Part shown: positions 57,111 to 64,000 of the stretch, one piece after another
How positions within the stretch are numbered: the stretch's first letter is position 1
How the letters are laid out: every line of letters begins with the position of its first letter
Assembly: GCA_973895155.1 (NCBI GenBank)
Contig: OZ316893.1
Coordinates: forward strand, 26,598,001-26,662,000
Direction: 5' to 3'
Source of the DNA: Marsupella aquatica
Taxonomy: Eukaryota > Marchantiophyta
DNA length: 64,000 bases
The notes under the pieces: generated by a model
The model's database searches: none
What the model was told of the DNA's origin: nothing
Seen by the model: the letters and a program-made list of their open reading frames with translations, nothing else
Translations under genes and position numbers: made by a program

Positions 57111-57350
57111 GCATAGAGACTTTCTTTTACTTTTGCCTTGAAAGATCATTTTGAATTTCATTCCCAAAGACAGCATACAACAGGGTGGCCTAAAGGGCAA
57201 CACCAGGGGGAGACCAGAGGAGCCTTTCACTGGTTGGAGCATAGAGACTTTCTTCTATTGTGCTTTGAAAAATCATTTTGAATTCCATCCAAAAGACAGC
57301 ATACAACAAGGTGGCCCAAAGGGCAACACCAGGGGGAGACCAGAGGTCAG
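57111..57350. repeat. 128 bp tandem duplication
   Basis: Units at 57111-57238 and 57239-57350 share GCATAGAGACTTTCTT, AAGACAGCATACAACA.GGTGG and GGCAACACCAGGGGGAGACC with about 10% differences. Related short phrases (GATGACAGGCCTTCCAA) repeat to about 57480. Confidence 0.85.
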
Positions 57351-58642
57351 AAGTGCAGCAAGGCAGATGACAGGCAGCACCAGGACAGATGACAGGCCTT
57401 CCAAGGGAAGACAGCAAAACAATAAATTTAATTACTACAAGGGCACCAGGGAAGATGACAGGCCTTCCAAAGGGAAGACAAGAACTTTAACTACTACAGA
57501 GGCAAGAGGAGCATGGAGCCTTTCACCTTTTAGTTCATGCCAAGTTTTCAAAATGAACAGTTGCCAGGTGTTAACTCTTTTGATGTCTATTAGTGCAATT
57601 TTTATATAAGTCACATAAGTTGGAGAATGTCAAGACAAGATATAAGACTCTCACGGTTTAAAAGCACCCATTAAAACCCCAAAAACAATTATCATACTTT
57701 TCAGTGTTATTGACCACCATCTAACATGCTCTGCAGCAATTTTGGCAATATCCATGACAGATGAGTTATGGACTCCATCAGTAAACTCTAAGACGCTCTG
57801 TTGAGTGTTTAAAAATTAATTGGATTGAAGTGTGTAAGTGTTTTTGGTCTTGTGCCTTGCAGCTCTATTGTGGATGAAATCATTTCCTTGCCAAAGAGAG
57901 AAACTATGTTAATAAAGTTGATTTTCTCCATACTGAAAACATTGAAGAAGCTCAGGCTTGGGGTAGACTTACCTCAACATTTTATTGTGATCTACAAAGC
58001 ATTCTTTGACACCCAAAAGGGGGAGCATTTATCTATCTGTAAAACAACTGAGTCAAGACATTACTGTAGTTGGTGAAGTATTATCACCTGAAGTGGATGG
58101 ATTGGATAAAAAGGCATTGCTTTTGAGTGGTGTGGATGTATTCACTTTAGGTTCTATTATCAGTGCAGGCGCTATGTGGTAGATATTGAGTATAAGCATA
58201 TCACTTTACTTTCTTTGGCAATGCTTTTATGAATTTTCTATATTTGGAAATGATTTCCTTTTGAGAATTAATTATTAAATTTCTGTGCATGAGCTTATAT
58301 TAAGTTGTGGTGCTCAGGTTGTCCAATTTTTGCTTGTTTTGAGGCAATATGTTAGGGTTGTTTTATGGTTATCTTTTTAGTTGAGATGATACTTGTTGTA
58401 TGTTGAGACCTGAGAGCCTGGGGAGTGAGTAGAGAGGGACACATGTGTTTCTGTGGCTGCTGAAAATGTTGTTCAAGCTTTGATCTATTTGAGTGGGAGT
58501 AGAGAATTTGATTTGATGCATGTTTGGATAGATTTGGTAGATTCTAGATTAAGTGTCCATCGATTTAGATTCCAAGGGTCTTTCATTGATGACAGTTCCA
58601 TAGATTTTGTGTTATATGCGCTCTAATGAATTTAATTCTAGT
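57351..58642. other. Intergenic DNA
   Basis: AT-rich, with short open frames only. No gene recognised. Confidence 0.4.
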
Positions 58643-58647
58643 GAACT
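58643..58647. repeat. Target-site duplication of the TRIM element, left copy (GAACT)
   Basis: Five bases next to the LTR start, repeated exactly at 58972-58976. Confidence 0.93.
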
Positions 58648-58779
58648 TGTTGGAAATGCCACACTCGAACTGATGAGGGATGCAGGCATCAAGGGTCTGT
58701 AGCTCAGTGGTGGAGCACTACCATGTACAAGGGCGGTCCTAGGTTTACTAGCCGGTCCAAGCTGTTGACAATTCCAACA
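58648..58779 (+). repeat. TRIM 5' LTR
   Basis: 132 bp. Contains TAGCTCAGTGG at 58700-58710 (perfect tRNA A-box type) and a degenerate B-box position at about 58742-58753 (GGTTTACTAGCC), about 31 bases apart as in tRNA genes. Confidence 0.9.
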
Positions 58780-58792
58780 TGGTATCAGATCC
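58780..58792 (+). other. TRIM primer-binding site
   Basis: TGGTATCAGATCC, matching the initiator tRNA-Met complement in its first ten bases, immediately after the LTR. Confidence 0.88.
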
Positions 58793-58828
58793 AAAGATCA
58801 AGAGTTTGCCTTGTAACGAGTGTGGCTC

Positions 58829-58837
58829 AAGTGAGGG
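58829..58837 (+). other. TRIM polypurine tract
   Basis: AAGTGAGGG immediately before LTR2; short and with one T. Confidence 0.65.
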
Positions 58838-58971
58838 TGTTGGAAATGAACCACACTCAAACTGATGAGGGATAGTGGTAGAGCACTACTATGTACACGG
58901 GAGTTCCTAGGTTCAATTCCTAGCAGGTCCATGCTCAATTCCTAGCCGGTATGTTGTTGACAATTCCAACA
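58838..58971 (+). repeat. TRIM 3' LTR
   Basis: 134 bp. Compared with LTR1 it lacks about 24 bases including the 5' part of the A-box, but has a good B-box GGTTCAATTCC at 58910-58920 and a small internal duplication around CAATTCCTAGC. The LTR differences indicate an old insertion. Confidence 0.9.
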
Positions 58972-58976
58972 GAACT
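58972..58976. repeat. Target-site duplication of the TRIM element, right copy (GAACT)
   Basis: Matches 58643-58647. Confidence 0.93.
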
Positions 58977-59055
58977 AACACAATTTGTGCCAAAATTATG
59001 TGTAATATCAAAAATCTCCCCCTCCCCCCTGTCGGAGCAAGCTTATAACCCCATG

Positions 59056-59190
59056 CTGATTTGTGCAAAAGCAAGGTACTAATTAAGTGTAAAGGCGGTC
59101 TTTCAGAACAGTCCATCTACTCTGATTTGTGCAAAAGCAAGGTACTAATTCAGTGTAAAGGCGGTCTTTCAGAACAGTCCATCTACTGTG
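59056..59190. repeat. 66 bp tandem duplication upstream of the amidase gene
   Basis: Two copies of CTGATTTGTGCAAAAGCAAG..AAAGGCGGTCTTTCAGAACA..CCATCTACT, one clear substitution apart. The end phrase GTCCATCTACTGTGGCAAT recurs twice more to about 59247. It lies 150-350 bp before the start codon, so it is in the promoter or 5' UTR. Confidence 0.9.
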
Positions 59191-59401
59191 GCAATAATGT
59201 AGTAGACTCAGAAGAAGAAAACTCAGAGTCCATCTACTGTGGCAATGTAGGAAAAGTCAAAAGAAGAAGAACATGATGGAAAACCCACAAAGACGAAGCA
59301 AAAGAACGCACCGTCATCAGAACTTTGCTTACGGAATGCTGTAAGCATCTCTGCTGGTCCTCTCGTAACATGCTGTACAGGACGCTTTCTACTCTGGTTG
59401 T

Positions 59402-62400
59402 ATGGCAGCACGCTTTCTCACAGCAGCAGCTGCCAGGATTGCCATCGGGAGCAGCAAGCCCACCAATTTGCGTGTAGTGCCGCAGCCAAATGATAGTGCT
59501 AGACCTTGTCGTGGTGGAGCAGGACTAGCGCTAGTGGCCTGTTACTCTCGCGCCATGGCGACTGCCATACCACAGCAGAAGAAGTCAGTGGTGAAGGTAG
59601 CGGTGGGTCAAATGACCTCGACGAGCGATTTGGATGCTAACTTCAGAACCTGTGCACGACTCGTGGAGGTGGGTCGCTCGCAATTTAACTTTGATTCCTG
59701 AATTGCTGGAGGGTAGGGTTTGGATGAGATTTTTCAAGCAATGTCTGGCACTTTGAGATCCTGGCATTGCATTGCGAACCGAGTGAGTTCAGCTCAATTA
59801 AGGTTCAATCTTAGAGACATCAATTGGACAATTGCGAAAGGGGACGGTGAGGTTAAACGAATGACTGACTCAGTTTTGTTGAACTAAATTTTTGAAAGTT
59901 GGCGGATTCCCAAGTTGGAAATTGGGACAAGGGACAACGATGTTTAAATGAATAAGCACCTGTGTCGAGCCAAGTGGAATGGAATGGAATTGTATCGAGT
60001 CGAATTGAACTGTACATCTCACAAATTTCCAACTAGGCAAGTGGGGTGAGTTGAGTTGAATCAAATTCTGAAGCTAGTAGAAATCCGATTGCTGAATTGG
60101 ACAATTGGGGCAATGGATGTTGAGTTTTAACAATTCAAGGAGTGCTCAGGGGTAACAAAGCTGTGGCAAATGCAGGAGTAGAAAATGAAGAGCAGAAGAG
60201 GAGAAGAGGAGAAGGTGAAACTGAACACTGTAATGGGGCAATTCCACTTGATTTAACCCCTTTAAAATCCCATCATATGGCAGGAAGCTGGTACGGCAGG
60301 AGCAAAACTGTTAAGTCTCCCGGAGTGTTTCTCCTTTATTGGTTCCAAGCAGGGAGAAGCATTGGCGATTGCCGAATCCCTTGATGGCCCAATCATGGCA
60401 CGCTACCAAGCTCTTGCAAGGCAAGGCTTGAGCTTTGTGCTGTTATGTATATTCGAGCTAATGACATGCTCACAAGCATATTTCAACTGATTTCAGCTTT
60501 TTCCATTGGTGACTAGTTGGAAATAATTGTCAGCACTTACACTGCATTGGACACGGATGAACACCACAGGAAGGCAAGGTTATGGCTGGCACTTGGCGGC
60601 TTCCAAGAGAAGGGGCCGGATGGTGGGCATTCGTTCAACACACATGTTTTGCTTGACGATTCAGGGATTGTGAGGAGTGATTATCGAAAAGTTCACCTGT
60701 GAGTATTGTTTGTCAAGTAAGACTCCGACGTTACTTTTTGTCTCAAAGGATATGCTACCTAACTTTCATCTCGAATTCTAGGGATCGAATTGCTGTTAGA
60801 ATTTGAATATGTTTGGGTTCAATTACGAACGAGGGGGGGAGGGGGCTACGGCTGCTGCAAAATATATTACGACTCTTTCTAATTCTACCGATTTTCAGGT
60901 TTGACGTAGATATCCCTGGGGGCGCCGTTCTAAAGGAGAGCCAATTTACAGCTCCCGGTAAGCGCCAGTCGTTTCGAGTTGACACGCTTTTCTGGTTTCT
61001 GAGTAGATTCTGGAATGATTTCTCTAGGTTGTTTACATCTTTTGAGAAGGGCATTAAAGTATTTAGCGAAACTCAGAGCCTGTGCCAGGCTACTCTAGTC
61101 ATGAGAAATTCAAATATTTTTAATGAGGCTTTTGAAGAGATCTGTTTCTTTTCAGGAATTGAGTGACAAGATATATTCAGGATTTTGTTTCTCATACATT
61201 CCAGTTTGAAATTTTATAGTCAGCTCCTTCAACATAGCTCTGCTGAATAAATTCATTGTAGTCAATAAGTTCTGGAATTTTACAATCCACAGGTTCCCAG
61301 GTTGTGGTGGCAGATAGTCCGATCGGGAGGCTGGGTATGACAGTATGTTATGATCTCCGATTTCCAGAACTGTATCAACAACTTAGATTTAAACATAATG
61401 CGCAGGTACTACTTTTGTCAAACTAGCTATCTGAGGGATAATCATTGAACATTTGGTTTCGTATGTTCTCGGGGACAGGTCCATGCGTAGTTTTGCTTAA
61501 GAACTGTTGTTAAGCTTTGTTGGCCTATCGCTTGAATTGTGTCTCAGGTTATGCTGGTGCCATCAGCTTTCACAAAAAAGACGGGGGCAGCACATTGGGA
61601 AATATTACTTCGGGCCCGCGCAATAGAAACTCAATGTTATGTTAGTATCCGTCCAGCGTTCAGTCCTTTGCTCTGTTGTTTGGGGCACAATTGTACTATA
61701 TCTTAGCATGTTGGAGCTTCTTTGTAGTGTCCATATTTCTAATTACTCTATACGATCTCAAAGTGCCCACACTGATCAGGCCTCCTTGACCGTCAATTAC
61801 AATTTTCAGGTTATTGCGGCAGCACAAGCTGGCGTGCACAATGAAAAGCGTGAAAGTTATGGTGATGCCATGATAATAGATCCATGGGGAACTGTAATTG
61901 CGAGATGTGCAGGTAAATGGCTCAATTGTATCATCTGAATTCGTAGTGCGCATGATTCAGTATACAAAAGCATACCGTCTGCAGTACTGCCTTGTTCTTG
62001 GAGTTTGGGAGGAGTGGTCTAGCCTATTCCTCAATGAGCTGACTAAGGGCATCCTACTTCTAGAGACATTTGTAGTGATACCAGAAGTCTCACTAAAGCT
62101 GTTCAAGAAAACTGGGAACTAAATCGGTGAAGTTTTCTTGTGCAGATAAATTAGTGACCGGCATAGCTGTGGCAGACGTTGATCTTTCTCTGCTAGAGTC
62201 CATAAGGCTACAGATACCTATTGAGAAAGTAAGTGGATACTACAATCTGTCTCCGCAAAGACACAACTATTCCTAAGTCATCTGCATCCGTTGTCTTCAA
62301 AATTCAGTTGCGTTTGACTTTAAATTCTTGATTTGTATGTGTTAAGACCACATGGAAAATTGTGTGGAAAATTTCGTGCGACAATACGAGGAATGGTTGC

Positions 62401-62583
62401 AATCGAAGAAAGGCAGATATGTCAGCTCTTTATAAAGAAGGTTTCCTCTCTGCAACATATCAGATCTAGTTACAGTGAGCAGTTTTGAATCATACTGAAA
62501 CATTACTTTTGTCATTCATGTTGCAGCATCGCAGGTACGACATATATGGAACGGACTCAACACCAGCTAGAAGCCAACTGTAA
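59402..62583 (+). CDS. Nitrilase-family deaminated-glutathione amidase (NIT1-like), nine exons
   Basis: Exons: 59402-59668, 60284-60420, 60570-60698, 60899-60957, 61293-61405, 61548-61640, 61810-61912, 62146-62228, 62527-62583. Phases agree at every junction and give 346 residues. The nitrilase triad is present: Glu in [11 protein letters not shown], Lys in YRKVHL and Cys in [15 protein letters not shown]; also [16 protein letters not shown] and [18 protein letters not shown]. Length and motifs fit plant homologues of NIT1, which hydrolyses deaminated glutathione made by transaminase side reactions (metabolite repair). Residues 1-51 ([16 protein letters not shown]..) resemble an organelle transit peptide; a second in-frame ATG at 59555 would give a cytosolic form. 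Intron 2 seems to be GC-AG. The gene is intact and converges with LIP2. Confidence 0.93.
60421..60569 (+). other. Probable GC-AG intron of the amidase gene
   Basis: The boundary AAG|GCAAGG to CCACAG is the only one I found that keeps the frame and gives [17 protein letters not shown] with the spacing I recall for homologues. GC donors with a strong AG|GCAAG context are the known minor class. Confidence 0.7.
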
Positions 62584-63033
62584 AGTGGAAAGCATTCCAC
62601 AAGCGTGGGTGGAAGTTTAGTTGCGGATCATGCATACCCTTGCTGTAAGCACGAAGAAGAGAACATAGAACAGGCCAGAAGAACTTGGGTCCAGTACTCC
62701 ATCTCGAGCCCATGTTGGAAATAATTTCCAAAGTATATCTTCGAAATCGTAGCTGAAGTCTCTAGTTGTAGTAGTAAATGTATCTCTCATTGAGTAATAC
62801 ATTGTGTTAGGGCCCCTGGCGGCAACAAACTCCGTTCGACGTTTGAATCTCGAAACTACAGTAGACGTCTCAAGGTTTTGCTGCAACCTTTTGCAAAATA
62901 TCAAACTCAACATTTTGCCTCTGTTCAAGTTGTCCAAAATATTTGCATTCGTGCCAGAGAACGTGGATCTCGGAAGGACATTTTCGACTTGAAAATGGTC
63001 TACAGGTCATTGGAAGAATGTTTTCATAGACTG
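62584..63033. other. 3' regions between two convergent genes
   Basis: 450 bp between the stop codons of the amidase (plus) and LIP2 (minus). No further gene. It should hold both polyadenylation regions. Confidence 0.6.
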
Positions 63034-63975
63034 TTACGACCTAGGACTCGATGTCTTAGGTCCTTCTCTACTTGGAGGAACCAGTTCCAACTGAAATAAT
63101 TCAGCAAACTCTGCCAACAATGAATCATGAACATGACTTAACAACATCGCATCGTCCCAAGCAGTGTTCTCCGCTGACTTGGACATCACTGACGTTAAGC
63201 CCCTTCTGTAGCTTCCATTCTCCATTCCTTGTGATGCAGAGCTGAAAATCCGGTTGCTTGTCTTTGAATCTTCATAAGTCCCTTCTACTTTGAGTAAGTG
63301 CTGGATGCTTCCCACGGGGCGGTCACCGATTCCACAAGGAATGATACTCCGGAATGGAGCCAGATCCGTGTTAACATTGAGAGCAAGACCGTGATATGTG
63401 ATCCACCGTGACACTCGGACTCCTATTGCAGCAACCTTCACGCCGTCTGCATAAGATTCAGTTCTTTCGTCAAACCTACTCTTCCTCTTCTCTTGTCAAC
63501 TCGGATCTTTCAAGTAGATCACCAGAAATAGAAAACTGGTTGAAGCCAAACATAACAATTCAGAACTCCACAAGCCGGACTTTTTTCATACTGTAGCCTT
63601 TTTCAAACCCTTAATCGAAGCCTCAATTGCTATTCTTCTGGTAACGGTGACTGATGATCTAGGGTTTAAGCGAAAAAGTAATATCCTGAAGAGGACAGTC
63701 AACCGGACTGATGATCTAGGGTTTAAGCGAAAAAGTAATATCCTGAAGAGGACAATCAACCTGACTGATGATCTAGGGTTTAAGCGAAAAAGTAATATCC
63801 TGAAGAGGACAGTCAACCACATACCAACCCAAACGCCTGTGAGTCCATCAATACGTGATGCTTGAAGGCTACAAGCCGACCAAAGGGTGCGGATGACAAC
63901 CTCCTCCAGCATGCGCAGGTACCAATGAAGGTCCATCTTATGGTGCCGTAAGTTGAGAATTGGATACATGACCAG
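63034..63975 (-). CDS. LIP2: Lipoyl(octanoyl) transferase, mitochondrial LIP2 type, last two exons (5' part outside window)
   Basis: Two exons on the minus strand: 63975-63825 (acceptor CTGCAG, donor TTG|GTATGT) and 63446-63034 (acceptor TATGCAG), joined in phase 1. The first reads [20 protein letters not shown] then LEEVVIRTL and [12 protein letters not shown]; the second [20 protein letters not shown] then [13 protein letters not shown]. The catalytic Lys (KVAAIG) and Cys (PCGI) of LipB-type enzymes are present. The enzyme moves octanoyl from acyl carrier protein to lipoyl domains of mitochondrial dehydrogenases and the glycine cleavage H protein. The C-terminal tail after about GVGSI-equivalent is long (about 85 residues) and ends SPRS. 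The N-terminus and transit peptide lie beyond 64000. Confidence 0.92.
63649..63819. repeat. Three 57 bp tandem repeats in the LIP2 intron
   Basis: Copies 63649-63705, 63706-63762 and 63763-63819, unit GACTGATGATCTAGGGTTTA plus AGCGAAAAAGTAATATCCTG and AAGAGGACAGTCAACC, about two substitutions in all. The array ends five bases from the intron donor at 63824. The 57 bp period keeps frames open on both strands. Confidence 0.95.
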
Positions 63976-64000
63976 CTGCAGTAGTCTACCATGAACATGT

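Larger units (their letters stand above)
58648..58971 (+). mobile_element. 324 bp TRIM retroelement with tRNA-like sequence in its LTRs
   Basis: Complete miniature LTR element: LTR1 58648-58779 (132 bp), 58 bp internal region, LTR2 58838-58971 (134 bp), flanked by perfect GAACT duplications. Both LTRs run from TGTTGGAAAT to AATTCCAACA. Directly after LTR1 comes TGGTATCAGATCC, a primer site for initiator tRNA-Met, and directly before LTR2 comes AAGTGAGGG, a polypurine tract. There is no coding capacity, so it must use proteins of another element. The LTRs carry tRNA-like Pol III boxes, a layout like Cassandra TRIMs, which carry 5S rRNA promoter sequence instead. Confidence 0.92.

Noticed and set aside
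58690-58770. Possible tRNA gene (GTAGCTCAGTGGTGGAGCAC)
   Set aside because: The T-loop is degenerate and no acceptor stem can be formed; it lies wholly inside a TRIM LTR with target duplications.
63647-63865. Plus-strand ORF of 72 codons with three TDDLGFKRK units
   Set aside because: It reflects the 57 bp intronic repeats of LIP2 on the opposite strand.

Overview
The window is nuclear DNA of a land plant. The supporting signs are spliced genes with GT-AG introns, plant Ty1/copia and Ty3/gypsy elements, a DUF604 glycosyltransferase, a plant-type octanoyltransferase and PPR relics. Mostly intron-poor genes, long unique spacers and a methyltransferase-carrying gypsy element suggest a seed-free plant, perhaps a bryophyte. 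The species cannot be fixed from the sequence alone.

Layout. 1-6094: AT-rich intergenic DNA with old diverged repeats. 6100-22631: one Ty1/copia element on the minus strand, with a perfect GACGG target duplication and LTRs about 10% diverged. Its RT region is split by a Ty3/gypsy element (7449-16732, repeated LTR segment about 1% diverged) and by a 665 bp MITE-like insert (16867-17531, duplication CAATC). The gypsy element is the most unusual object here: a 5' leader with eight short inverted repeats, gag with two zinc knuckles, protease, a complete C5-cytosine methyltransferase domain (about 12.48-11.55 kb), RT, RNase H, integrase, and a C-terminal PHD finger. It carries ten nonsense codons and one frameshift.

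22.6-31.7 kb: tandem repeats and a single-exon gene (24340-26910) for a TPR protein with a C-terminal SGNH-like domain. 31.7-42.4 kb: a three-exon gene for a 3352-residue protein of unknown function, built from degenerate cysteine-centred repeats. 44.4-48.5 kb: a probable multi-exon coiled-coil gene. 48.5-52.3 kb: intergenic DNA with tandem repeats. 52285-53820 (minus): a DUF604/Fringe-like type II glycosyltransferase. 55-57.4 kb: relics of copia RT and of a PPR gene.

58648-58971: a 324 bp TRIM retroelement with perfect GAACT duplications, a PBS and a PPT; its LTRs carry tRNA-like Pol III promoter boxes. 59402-62583 (plus): a nine-exon nitrilase-family deaminated-glutathione amidase, with one probable GC-AG intron and two candidate start codons. 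63034-63975 (minus, running off the window): the 3' exons of the mitochondrial octanoyltransferase LIP2, with three 57 bp repeats in the intron. The two metabolic genes converge.

The host genes show no operon-like relationship. The logic of the left third is nested transposition: copia first, then gypsy and the MITE-like element. All exon boundaries were inferred by eye from splice consensus, reading phase and remembered family alignments; no search was run.
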